Under the pieces are notes generated by a model that was not told the DNA's origin, did no database searches, and saw only the letters and a program-made list of their open reading frames with translations. A program made the translations under genes and the position numbers. A stretch of DNA of 64,000 bases from positions 361,005-425,004 of the forward strand of contig NW_026063264.1 of assembly GCF_024362695.1 (NCBI RefSeq). The letters are read 5' to 3'. Source of the stretch: Pectinophora gossypiella. Taxonomy: Eukaryota; Arthropoda; Insecta; Lepidoptera; Gelechiidae. Each line of letters opens with the position of its first letter. The first letter of the stretch is position 1. This document shows positions 55,128-64,000 of the stretch, in pieces.

Positions 55128-55295
55128 AATAAATGGACAACAATAGAAGGGAAGCTACAACGAAAGAGAAGATGGGGAAGACCACGACAACAGATTAAAA
55201 AGAAGGCGAACGTCGTGTCTTATAAGGAAGAGAAAGAATTAGTCTTTGATAGACGAGAATGGAAAATGTTACACCGACCAGAGCGTTGCTCTTAA
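55128..55295 (+). pseudogene. LINE polymerase C-terminal fragment
   Basis: The plus frame reads NKWTTIEGKLQRKRRWGRPR, then KKANVVSYKEEKELVFDRRE and WKMLHRPERCS before TAA. Basic GRPR-type C-termini with NVVSY and REW-x-x-LHR are typical of lepidopteran non-LTR polymerases. It starts abruptly and abuts a reversed SINE A. Confidence 0.7.
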
Positions 55296-55299
55296 ATTA

Positions 55300-55471
55300 G
55301 TCTCTTCTTATCGTGTGAGGTGGAATACCAGCGTCATCAACCCTGACGTCAGGGTTATGATTGCGCCGCCAAAGGCCCCTGACATGGCTCTTGTAACGAT
55401 CGCTTACATCAGTAAATAGTAACCGGAACCAACGGTTTAACGTGCTTTCCGAAGCACGGATCATCTTACTT
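55300..55471 (-). repeat. SINE family A copy, head missing
   Basis: TCTTATCGTGTGAGGTGGAA, GGCCCCTGACATGGCTCTTG and CCAACGGTTTAACGTGC, reverse orientation, immediately after the LINE fragment stop codon. Confidence 0.78.
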
Positions 55472-55847
55472 TAATTATTGATGAGTGATGATACGTTTCT
55501 AAAAGGCATAATCTATAAGGCGTTAAATGCCTTTGAAATTAGTCGTATTATTCCCCACACAAGTCCACTCAGTTTAGTGATATCTTCATTAGGAAGTCAG
55601 ATACAGAAAATAATACATGTCCCTTGTGTCAGTCCCATGGGACCCCTCATGGGAGTCCATTAACTGGGTTGCCGCATTCCCGCAGAATATTTGACGAAGT
55701 AGCCGTTTCATTAATAAATGGCAACACCATATAATCTGCCCTGGTTGCAGATTTAAAATGAATGATGTGCCGCTTTTGAAATAAAAATCTAACATCAGTG
55801 GAAAAAAAATATTGTATGTAGCGTGATAAAAATTGTGTTTTGAACTG
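55472..55847. other. Spacer, nothing recognised
   Basis: No gene. Frames on both strands here lack recognisable features. Confidence 0.3.
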
Positions 55848-55978
55848 TACGGTCACGAGCATTTGGTACCATGTCACATTAACTTTTTTGACAAATTGAA
55901 CTGTAAGTCTCACTAAATGTCAAATATGTTAGTGCGACAGAGTCCTAAAGTGGGAACATTATATTGATCATGACTGTA
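55848..55978 (-). repeat. MITE family I copy 4
   Basis: A 131-bp copy with ends TACGGTCACGAGCATTTGGT and ATTGATCATGACTGTA. It lacks the AATATGTATACACT segment next to the first end. Confidence 0.8.
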
Positions 55979-56074
55979 CATGTAAATGACAGACGTAATG
56001 TCAAGCAGTCGCCGTTCGGGGAGTCGCAACGCTACAATTCGCATTCTGGGTGGGTTGAGAGAAGAAAGAAAATA

Positions 56075-56130
56075 CAGTACAATACAATACAATACAAAAA
56101 CTCTTTATTGCACTTAAAACATATTAAAAA
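56075..56130 (-). repeat. Reverse LINE 3' tail with ATTGT repeats
   Basis: ACAATACAATACAATACAAA followed by AACTCTTTATTGCACTTAAA is the reverse complement of a LINE tail (AGTGCAATAAAGAGTT plus TTGTATTG repeats). Confidence 0.65.
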
Positions 56131-56149
56131 ACATTATTATAATTAGTTA

Positions 56150-56362
56150 GTGCAACAGGAGGCGGCAAAATGTTTATTATTAACAACACAAAAATATCAA
56201 ACTGCCAAGGAATGGAATGGGCTGTCGGCGTCGGTGTTTCCTGATTCTTATAACCTGGGGTCCTTTAAATCACGGGTGAATAGGCATTTTCTGGGTAAGC
56301 TCGTTCCAACGTCGATCTCTTCTTCTTGTGGAAGAACGAAGTCAAGAGCAAACCCATCTTAA
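56150..56362 (+). pseudogene. CR1-type LINE C-terminal fragment
   Basis: The frame contains KYQTAKEWNGLSASVFPDSY then NLGSFKSRVNRHFLGKL. This matches the CR1/L2-type polymerase C-terminus (compare AVRLWNSLPETVRRAPSLDS in the LINE at 62700). It lies next to an opposite-oriented tail, so the two are separate insertions or a rearranged copy. Confidence 0.7.
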
Positions 56363-56995
56363 TTAAAAAAAAAACTTAAAAGACACTTAAAACGTAAAAA
56401 TGACAATTAAATATACATACTCTCACGCTTATTTCCCGTAAGCAGAGACTTTGGAATTCTTTTAGCTTCGATCCTGACACACTTCTCTTGCTTCCTCTAC
56501 ATTCATCAATAGCTTCATACACGCACGCCACTTCGGAGTAGATGATTCTATTTCTAAATAAATATTACAAGTATTAGTATATAACACGGAGAACGTATAT
56601 TATGTATGTATGTAGAATCATCTAACAACATTCTAATGTTTCCATAGAAGCGGAAGGGGAAAATATTATGTTTTGCGCAGCATATCACGTTCATAGATTT
56701 AAATCTTTGACGTCAGAATTAAAATTTCATATCCCCATTTCCAATTTGGCTGTAACACTAGTTTTATTAAACTGCATCGTTTAATTGGAACATTCTTTGA
56801 CAATGCCCGAACGACCGACGTGATAACCATTCGTGGAAACGACTATATTTTAATTTAAATGATGATTGAAATGAATATAGTCGTACAATATTTGTGATTG
56901 CGTGTAATGTAAAACGAAAACAAAACCAACGGTCATTTTTGTTGTAAGCAACTGACACAAACTCTGTAAAAACAAGCTATACGGCTGCAAACAAA
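56363..56995. other. Spacer, nothing recognised
   Basis: No gene is supported. Confidence 0.3.
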
Positions 56996-57231
56996 CGCCC
57001 CTTACATGGCTCATGTAACGACTAGATACTTACTTACATCAGTAAGTTGTAACCGGGACCAACGGCTTAACGTGCCTTCCGAAGCACGGATCATCTTACT
57101 TTCGGACAATCAGCCTGTAAAGTCCTAACCAAACTAGGGATCACAAAGTGATTCTTGTGATATGTCTCCACCGGGATTCGAACCCGGGGCTTCCGAATCG
57201 TGAGCCCAACGCTCCACTGGATCACAGAGAC
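56996..57231 (-). repeat. SINE family A with tRNA-like head, tail truncated
   Basis: Reverse orientation. The head GGGATTCGAACCCGGGGCTT and GTGAGCCCAACGCTCCACTG is well preserved. The 3' part beyond the GTTACATGAGCCATGT-type block is lost. The cloverleaf pairing is incomplete, so it is not called as a tRNA. Confidence 0.82.
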
Positions 57232-57289
57232 AGTAAAAAAGGAAATTCTTCTCCTATACCAAATAAAGATTAGCACGAATTAAGTTCAA

Positions 57290-57555
57290 AGGTAAGCTAT
57301 TGGAGCGGCCAATCCCAGAGCATAGTGCCAAGAACTTTATTGATGTAACCAATCAAACGTCGCGAGCAAGCACTGTGATTGTTCGTTTGAAATATTTCAA
57401 TGACAAAGCGAAAAATGTATGGGAACGTATGAAGTTGTCGAACGTTTGCTATTTCGCGGAGATAAATTGGTGCATGGACAACAGTAGCACGTTCGCAGAG
57501 CAGGGCGATACGTCCGGACACTTGCGTCCACTTTCCCGAATACTGATTCAGTAAT
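57290..57555. other. GC-richer block, probably repeat-derived
   Basis: Overlapping frames exist on both strands (84 and 74 codons). CCAAT-type motifs (GATTGGTTACATCAAT and GATTGGCCGCTCCAAT on the minus strand) and CGGACGTATCGCCCTGCTCT suggest a transposon promoter or LTR fragment. I cannot name it. Confidence 0.25.
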
Positions 57556-57724
57556 CTAAACTATATTTGCTGTTCAAAATTCTAGGTTATGTATATTAAA
57601 TTCATCTATTTTCGGGTTATGTATACGTTTTTACAATAAAATACCGGATAAAAAAATGACAGAAAATAAATTTAAAGCTCACGTGAAGCTTACTTTATGT
57701 AAAAAAGCTTATTATAAAACTGTT

Positions 57725-57991
57725 ATTATTATTAGCCTGCATGATCCCACTGCTGAGCAAAGGCCTAAGTATCCCGGTTCTGAGCGAGCTTATCCAGTCT
57801 TTTCGATAACCGTCGAGATCATCACGCCATCGTTTCCGGGGTCTACCACGTCTACGGTGTCCGTCCTGTGGTACCCAGTGCGTGATGATCTTTGCCCATC
57901 GTTCCGTATGCATGCGGCACACGTGTCCAGCCCAGTCCCACTTTAGCCTGGCGGTCTTCCTGCCAACGTCAGCTATACCGGTTTTTGAGCG
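57725..57991 (-). pseudogene. RTE-type LINE 3' end, second remnant
   Basis: The minus frame encodes RSKTGIADVGRKTARLKWDW, AGHVCRMHTERWAKIITHWV and RRRGRPRKRWRDDLDGYRKD, the C-terminal region of RTE-clade polymerases. The tail GGCCTTTGCTCAGCAGTGGG and GCAGGCTAATAATAATAA ends it. The upstream polymerase and endonuclease are absent. Confidence 0.82.
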
Positions 57992-58266
57992 TATTATAAA
58001 ATTAATGATTACCTTAATAATAAAAATGACTGGTATTGAATGTGTTTCTCTAGTTATTAAATATCTTCTAATGTATACCCTAATTTTCTTGTCATTTATT
58101 CTTCTCAGCCTTGCGAAATGACGTAAATTCAAAAATGTTACATTGACCTTCAAGAAGTTTATCCATGATAATTACGTTGAATATTTTTTCTGATTTTTGA
58201 TACCAGTTTTTTACCTAAATCCAGCTGTTTTATGCTCGGTGAGCTAGTATACTGACGTACATACAG

Positions 58267-58300
58267 TGCATGTTAGTGACTTCGTAACGAATACTGAGGG
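58267..58300 (+). repeat. MITE family G arm fragment
   Basis: GTTAGTGACTTCGTAACGAA TACTGAGGGG-type sequence is a truncated left arm next to a family D SINE. Confidence 0.6.
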
Positions 58301-58309
58301 GGGCGAAAC

Positions 58310-58740
58310 GCATGTTTTGGGAATGATGTCTTCCTCAAAATGTTTTCTTCACCCTTGAGCATGTGATAATAATTTATTGTACACAGGATAACACATAAAC
58401 ACAATACGACAACATGAGGAGAGACAAAAGATCATTTTTAAAATCCGAACATGAATTCGGAAATCAATTCGAAATCCACATGACTGTCCAAAAAGCACAA
58501 AGATCCGTGCTTCGGAAAGCACGTTAAGCCGTTGGTCCCGGTTTTTACCTACTGGTGTAAGTACGTAGTCGTGACATGAGTCATGTCAGGGGCCTATGGC
58601 GGCTCAGTAATAACCCTCACACCAGGATTGATGGGGTTGATGATTCACCTCACAATCCACTCGATTGAAGAAGATTCGAAAATCATTGGTTAAAGTGCTG
58701 GGATTCAAACCTACGACCTCCCAGTGAGAGAAGCATTAGA
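58310..58740 (-). repeat. SINE family D copy carrying nested insertions
   Basis: Family D blocks AAACGCATGTTTTGGGAATG, GAGCATGTGATAATA, CCGAACATGAATTCGG and TCATTGGTTAAAGTGCTGGG plus the head are split twice. A reversed LINE-tail segment lies at about 58360-58445 and a family A SINE at 58475-58673. Confidence 0.75.
58475..58673 (+). repeat. SINE family A nested in SINE D
   Basis: The family A body and tail (TTCGGAAAGCACGTTAAGCC, CAGGGGCCTATGGCGGCTCA, CACAATCCACTCGATTGAAG) interrupt the family D unit. The 8-bp direct repeat ATTCGAAA at 58467-58474 and 58674-58681 flanks the insertion. Confidence 0.85.
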
Positions 58741-59020
58741 ATGAAAGTTGCTGATATTAGTCAAAAACGTTGTTTGAGCGCAACATTTATGACGTAACAA
58801 GGCAATTAGTACAATCCGCAGCATAGCAGTTACAAATAGGCATCATTGTTACATCAGCCGCAATTTATAGCCCGCGTTATGAGGGCAAAAGTTAAATTAT
58901 CGCAATCTGCGAGCTTGTGTTTTTTTACACAAGCCCCGTGTTTTGGGTTAGGATAAAAACAGACCAATTAACTTTCCGACTTGCAGGTGACGAGAACTTT
59001 CTAGAAACGGAGAAATGTAA

Positions 59021-59323
59021 ACGAAACTGCTCCTCACAAAGCGGCGACACGACCTGTTTGTTGCGGCCCGTAAAAGGTTTGGGGTGACGAAGTGCTGGAC
59101 ACGCGAGGGTCACGTTATCGTTTCTGGACCGGACGGCAAGCGACACCGAGTATCATCACTCCACGTTCTGAATACAATCCCCGGTTTGTCTCGTGTCGAG
59201 TGTGCTGGCGGCATTGTCTCCTCGGGCTCGGAGGATAATGGGGAGCTAGTCGACGTGGTAGCCATCGCGCCCCCTGTTGTGAAGGGGAAGCGTGCTGCAA
59301 CTGCAAAGAAGCCCAATAAGTGA
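59021..59323 (+). pseudogene. LINE ORF1 C-terminus (FP-like domain)
   Basis: Open after a stop at 59018-59020, the frame reads LLLTKRRHDLFVAARKRFGV, TKCWTREGHVIVSGPDGKRH and ends KRAATAKKPNK. The pattern L-T-x-n-LF-x-AR ... W-x-R-x-G-x-V-x-V resembles the C-terminal RNA/DNA-binding module known as FP-like, common in insect LINE ORF1 proteins. The N-terminal part of ORF1 is absent. Confidence 0.6.
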
Positions 59324-59379
59324 GGTTATAAGACGTTTCATTTTCATTTATGTAGTGTAGTTTAATAGTAAGGTTGTTA

Positions 59380-59438
<59 letters not shown>
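59380..59438. repeat. (AT)n microsatellite in the LINE spacer
   Basis: About 29 uninterrupted AT dinucleotides lie in the LINE between ORF1 and ORF2. The flanking 59440-60060 is T-rich with no open frame of note. Confidence 0.95.
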
Positions 59439-59441
<3 letters not shown>

Positions 59442-60061
59442 TCTTACCTATTTGTTTCCTGCAGTCTTATGAGGGTGGCAGTATCTTCCATTCTTTTTTA
59501 TTCTGGTTGTAAAAGTATTTTTTCACTACTTCCCTCCTTTTACTTCACTTCATATTTTATAATTATTATGTTTTCCTCTGGCTGTCATTTTGATTTATAA
59601 ATGTGTTTTTCTAACACGACAATTACGCACTGCGGGAGGCAAATAGTTCATTTTCCTGATTTTTCCTACTATTGCTATCTCTTTCTATGCTTTCGATGTT
59701 ATCTTATTCCTTGCAACTTATTCATTATTTTCGCTATGCATTTGAGTAGTTTTGTACAAAATGATTTTGCGTTTTGATGTTGCTTGTCTTGTAGAACTGT
59801 AACATAGTTATTTAGTCGTTTTGTTTTTATCGTTTACTTTCTGTTCAGTTTTTGTTTGGTTCTTTTTATTTTGTATTTTTTTTATTTTGTTTTTGTTTTT
59901 GGCTTTGTAAATAGGCTACTGGCGGGTGATAGGTACCAAGTACTTGTCATAGTAGATAGTGCTTATTGTATTGAGTATATTATTTATTAAGTTGTTTTAG
60001 TTTATTATTATTTATTTATTACTTATTTATTTATTTTATTATTATTATTATTATTTTTTTT

Positions 60062-62804
60062 ATGAATATATCGATAAATAGCGATATTTTTTTATCCTGC
60101 TCTTCTTCCGAGGTTAGCTTTCAGGATGCCAGCCCCACTCTTGGTGAATTTCTGCGCAATACGTTTGTAAATGTGCCAAAAAATTTCAACGTGGTGCATA
60201 TTAATGCTCAGAGCATACCTGCCCATTACCCGGACATGCTTGCTTCGTTCGATTGCAGGAATATTCATGCGATCCTTGTTTCTGAGACCTTTCTGAATCC
60301 TAGTCTTCCTTCTACTTCTTACTCTCTCCCCGGCTTCCATCTTATCCGCAATGATCGTGTGAGTACCTCACATGGCGGGGTAGCCATTTATCTTCGCTCT
60401 CATATTCCTTTCTCGATTCTCAGTAGTTCACCTCAACCCCCACCGCCCAATACTGCGGAGCATCTTTTTCTAGAGGTCACACTATCTCACTCTAAGGTTC
60501 TTCTAGGAGTATACTACAGTCCTTCACTTAAAATAAATTATTTCTCCGCTTTTGAAGAACTTCTAGAAGAACTTTCTTCTTTGTATAGTCAATCCATAAT
60601 TATGGGTGACTTTAATACGTGCCTCTTGAAAAATGATTCTCGTTCGCAGCGTCTGCGGTCTCTTGTCCAGTCCTGCAACATGCATGTTCTCCCTCTGAGT
60701 TCAACGCATCATTTTCCCAATTGTCTTCCTTCTCTTCTAGACCTAATGCTTGTCTCCTCTCCCGAGCACGTTGCTCAACATGGCCAGTACAATGCCGAAG
60801 CTTTCTCATATCATGATTTAGTATATCTTTCTTTCAAGATCCGCCCCCCAAAACCTAAGCCCAGAATCCTGCTACAGAGAAACTTTGGTGCTATGGACGT
60901 CGACCGGCTACGTGAGGATGCTGTTAGGATGGATTGGTCAGTTATCGAAATGGAGGACAATGTCGACGAGCAAGTAAGAATTTTTAATAATATGATAACT
61001 AAACTTTATGATGTGCATGCTCCCATTCGTCCTATTAGGGTCAAGCATCTTCCTGCGCCTTGGCTGACTGATGATCTGAGGGGGCAGATGGCTAAGAGGG
61101 ATCGGGCTAAGGCTAGGTACAAAGCAGACAATTCAAACCTAAATCGCGAGAAATACGCACAGGCAAGGAACCGCTGCAATACGGTGATAAGAGACGCTCA
61201 AAGACGCCATATCCATAAGTCCGTAGAGAATGGAGATCCCGCTAAAGTTTGGAAATTTCTAAACTCTTTAGGGGTTGGTAAACAACGTAATGGTACAGTT
61301 TCTAGTAATATTGATCTCGACCTACTCAACAGGCATTTCTCTTCTTCGTCCTTTCTTGACAATAGTATTAAAACTAGTACACTTAATCACCTTTTATCTA
61401 AACCTGCCCCTAATTATTCTCCTTTCTTTCTATGTCAATTTGCCGATTGTGATGTTAAGAGAGCGATTCTTTCCATCACATCGAATGCCATCGGTGAAGA
61501 CAGCATTAGTCGTAATATGGTCATTCCTCTCATTGATATCCTTACCCCAATTATTACCAAAATCCTGAACACCTCCGTGAGCACTGGGGTCTTTCCCACC
61601 GAGTGGAAAGATGCCCATATTATCCCGCTTCCAAAGAAATCCAATCCCGATTCCTTTTCTGATTATCGTCCCATATCAATCCTTCCTTTCCTCTCCAAAG
61701 TCCTTGAAAAGCTTGTTCACAGACAAATTTCCTTTTTCCTTAATAGCAACAAGCTTTTTAATCCCTATCAGTCCGGTTTCCGTCCTGGTCATAGTACGAC
61801 TACTGCCCTTGTCAATATAACTGATGATATTCGCTTGGGGATGGAAAACCAGCAGCTCACGGTGTTGACATTGCTAGATTTTAGTAATGCCTCTTCTCTT
61901 TGCAATTTTCATTAATTCGATAACCCTCCCACTATCTAATTCTTATCACCTGTATGCAGACGACCTTCAGATTTATACTCATGCCCCTCTGGTTGACCTT
62001 CCTAATGCCATTGAGCGTACCAATAAAGATCTCGGGCTGATTCTGGACTGGAGTCAGTCTTTTGGCCTTAAGGTTAACCCTAAGAAGACTCAAGCCATTA
62101 TTGTTGGTAGTTCATGGTTTATTTCGAGGGTCGACTGTGAGTCTCTGCCGCCGATAATGTTTGATGGTGTCCGAGTTCCTTTTAGTGAAACTGTTAAGAA
62201 CCTTGGTGTTTTGTTTGACAGATGTCTATCTTGGAAACCTCAGGTGGCCGAGGTAAGTAGGAGGATGTTTGCCGCTTACGGTTCGCTCAGGCGTCTCCGT
62301 AATTTTCTACCGATTAGTACCAAGGTTTCTCTGGCTCAGTCCCTACTTCTGCCAATCCTGGATTATGCAGACGTTTGTTATGCTGATGTTTCAGTTGAAT
62401 TGCTGAATAAGCTCGATCGTCTGCAAAATCTCGCCATAAGATTTATCTTTGGATTGCGCAAATACGATCATATTTCCAATTACCGTGTCAAGCTTAAGTG
62501 GCTACCTGTCCGTCGCCGTAGGGATCTCCACATCTTGTGTCTCCTGTACTCCATCCTTAATCTTCCTACTACTCCATCTTACCTTAAAGATCGTTTCTCT
62601 TTTAAATCCTCTGTCCTTGATCGTACTTTGCGATCGTCCCACACCTTATCCCTTAATATCCCTGTCCATTCCACTGACTTTTATTCTTGCTCTTTCACGT
62701 TGCGGGCTGTCCGGTTGTGGAACTCTCTACCTGAGACTGTCAGGAGGGCTCCTTCTCTGGACTCTTTCAGGGCAAGAGTGAAGGCGCTCTTCCTGCAGGC
62801 ATAA
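60062..62804 (+). pseudogene. LINE ORF2: endonuclease-reverse transcriptase, broken
   Basis: The first frame (60062-61915) carries an AP-type endonuclease: VVHINAQSIPAHYPD, ILVSETFLNPSL, IIMGDFNTCLL and FSYHDLVYLSF (where many relatives have SDH). It continues into the reverse transcriptase start (DYRPISILPFLSKVLEKLVH, SGFRPGHSTTTAL, LLDFSNA). At about 61890 the similarity jumps from motif A directly to PLLFAIFINSI in another frame (61887-62804), which has YADDLQIY and the C-terminus AVRLWNSLPETVRRAPSLDS. The segment between motif A and the PQG-type motif is missing; by family spacing that is roughly 65-75 codons. The loss is out of frame, so no functional polymerase results. Start ATG at 60062 follows a T-run. 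Confidence 0.9.
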
Positions 62805-63164
62805 CTTGGAAGTGTTTTTTTTTTTTTTTTTTTTTTTTTTTCTTATTCTCCTTATATGTATTATTATATTGTATAGGCTATTTGTATGTATGTATGTGTA
62901 TGTATATATATATATATATTATTTATTATTACTATTTTCTTATTTTATTTTATTTTTCTTTTTATTATTGTTCGTGTCATTATATGTTTATTGCACCAGC
63001 CCGTGCTCCAATGCATTAACTTCTTTCACCCTAAGGTTGCCTGGCAGAAATTGCTATTTAGCAATAAGGCCGCCTATTGTACTTATGTTTTTATTCGTAT
63101 GTTTATGTCCTTTGTATATGTCATTGTGCAATAAAGTATTATTGATTGATTGATTGATTGATTG
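62805..63164 (+). other. LINE 3' UTR with T-run and ATTG tail
   Basis: An uninterrupted T-run (about 62816-62840), a TATG/TA-rich stretch, CTTCTTTCACCCTAAGGTTG, AATAAA and (ATTG)6. The last 140 bases recur at 48808-48924. Confidence 0.85.
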
Positions 63165-63347
63165 AAACTGCGATGACGTCACTATTTTGTGAGGCAGTCT
63201 GGGCTAAACGAGATATTATAGGTCAAAGTATTACTGGAATATACTTCCTAGTTGATAGTATTTTAATAATATGGATAATGGTGAACAGTATGGTTAGCTG
63301 CTTGTCTTTCCGGCAGAGGAGTTAAAGTCGTTACTAACAAGCTGGAT

Positions 63348-63419
63348 CTTCTTCTTATCGTGTGGGTTGTGAGGTGGAATACCAACCTTATCAACCCCGG
63401 TGTCAGGGTTATTACTGAC
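63348..63419 (-). repeat. SINE family A tail fragment
   Basis: TCTTCTTATCGTGTGGGTTG, GGAATACCAACCTTATCAAC and GGTGTCAGGGTTATTACTGA, reverse orientation. Confidence 0.75.
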
Positions 63420-63629
63420 ACACAACATCAAGTTGCAGCAACAAGCTAGATGAGCGAATATAATGAACGATAGGCAAAGGAGCTAACCAAGTTAAGTAAC
63501 CATCCAGAATGTTACTAAAGACACAATTTCTTTTTCGGTTTTTGTGGAATGCCCGCTGCTTGGAGCTGATTGTATGATTTTAATTCGGCCTATCATAAAA
63601 GTATAAGCAAGACCACTAGCAAACGTACG

Positions 63630-63737
63630 TCTTCTTCTGTCATGCGGGTTGTGAGATCAATGACCAATCTCATCAACCCTGCTGTCAGGGTTATCATTGA
63701 ACCACCGTAGGTCCCTGACACGGGTTATGTAACGACT
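63630..63737 (-). repeat. SINE family A tail fragment
   Basis: TCTTCTGTCATGCGGGTTGT, CCAATCTCATCAACCCTGCT, GTCAGGGTTATCATTG and GTTATGTAACGACTA. It abuts a full MITE G copy. Confidence 0.75.
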
Positions 63738-63970
63738 ATACAGGGTGTAAGTGACATCGTAACGAAAACTTTGAGGGATGATATCACCATGATTCTGAAT
63801 TGATATCAATTAGGATTTTCCTTCGCAAAAGTATGGAAATTTAAAAAAAAAAGAAACAGTAAAGTTTTCATGAATTTTCCGACTAGAAAATTCATTTGAT
63901 ATCAACTCAGAATCATAGTCTGAATCATCCCCTTCAGTATTTATAACGATGTCACTAACACCCATAATGT
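63738..63970 (+). repeat. MITE family G, full-length copy
   Basis: Best full copy of the family. The left end GGGTGTAAGTGACATCGTAA and right end ACGATGTCACTAACACCC are inverted. Long arms carry GAGGGATGAT and GATTCTGAATTGATATCA-type blocks, and the core has TTCGCAAAAGTATGGAA. It is about 230 bp with no coding capacity. Confidence 0.85.
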
Positions 63971-64000
63971 ACAAATACATGTATGGCTACTTGTATTTAC

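Larger units (their letters stand above)
59021..63164 (+). mobile_element. CR1/Jockey-group LINE, truncated and internally deleted
   Basis: The order is: the C-terminal piece of ORF1, a long inter-ORF spacer with an AT microsatellite, ORF2 (endonuclease plus reverse transcriptase), a 3' UTR with T-run, AATAAA (63130-63135) and six ATTG units (63141-63164). The ATTG tail instead of poly(A) fits the CR1/L2 side of the Jockey group; the exact clade is not resolved. The element cannot encode its own movement because ORF1 is truncated and the polymerase has an out-of-frame internal deletion. The 5' boundary near 59021 is set by the first stop upstream of ORF1 similarity and could lie somewhat further left. 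Confidence 0.85.

Noticed and set aside
56996..57231. tRNA-like sequence with GGTTCGAATCCC B-box
   Set aside because: It is the head of a repeated SINE with family body attached; the cloverleaf does not close, so it is not a tRNA gene. The same applies to 11733, 33040, 38710, 42116 and 51945.
57300..57554. 84-codon plus frame and 74-codon minus frame
   Set aside because: Both strands are open over the same GC-richer block, and CCAAT-type motifs suggest repeat-derived regulatory DNA.

Overview
The window looks like repeat-dense nuclear DNA from a moth or butterfly (Lepidoptera). The evidence is AT-rich intergenic DNA, many short tRNA-derived SINEs, RTE- and CR1-type LINE debris, small inverted-repeat elements, a BEL/Pao retrotransposon, and short insect-style introns in the only recognisable host genes. 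No rRNA gene, CRISPR array, bacterial operon or convincing stand-alone tRNA gene was seen.

Layout. 1-2146: AT-rich DNA with SINE and MITE debris and a perfect 24-bp-arm palindrome. 2147-9219: a complete, very young BEL/Pao LTR retrotransposon on the minus strand, with 424-bp LTRs differing at one base, a 5-bp target duplication and an uninterrupted 1973-codon gag-pol frame. 9220-22950: SINEs, MITEs and LINE fragments, including a 69-bp near-perfect inverted repeat at 14025-14395. 22996-27696: two tandem plus-strand alpha-1,3-fucosyltransferase-like (GT10) genes. Each has a catalytic exon and a C-terminal exon split at the same codon and phase, so they are tandem duplicates. They should encode type II Golgi glycosyltransferases. 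The second copy has changed two conserved motifs. 27700-45400: mostly repeats, plus an isolated promoter-like TATA/initiator/ATG arrangement near 37330-37400. 45425-48077: a non-autonomous element with eleven exact 134-bp units and a CAGA microsatellite. 48080-58740: SINEs, MITEs, RTE and other LINE remnants. 59021-63164: a long CR1/Jockey-group LINE, broken by truncation of ORF1 and an internal deletion in the reverse transcriptase. 63165-64000: more SINE and MITE copies.

The only genes likely to serve the host are the two fucosyltransferases. The BEL element may still be able to move. Several insertions have intact target duplications and nest inside one another, giving a readable relative chronology. 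I found no clearly new multi-gene system. The most interesting signals are the diverging fucosyltransferase pair (with a start-stop codon pair just upstream of copy 1), the young BEL element with 21-bp repeats in its leader and Gag N-terminus, the exact 134-bp array, the shared 3' tails of SINEs and RTE LINEs, and the orphan promoter-like site.
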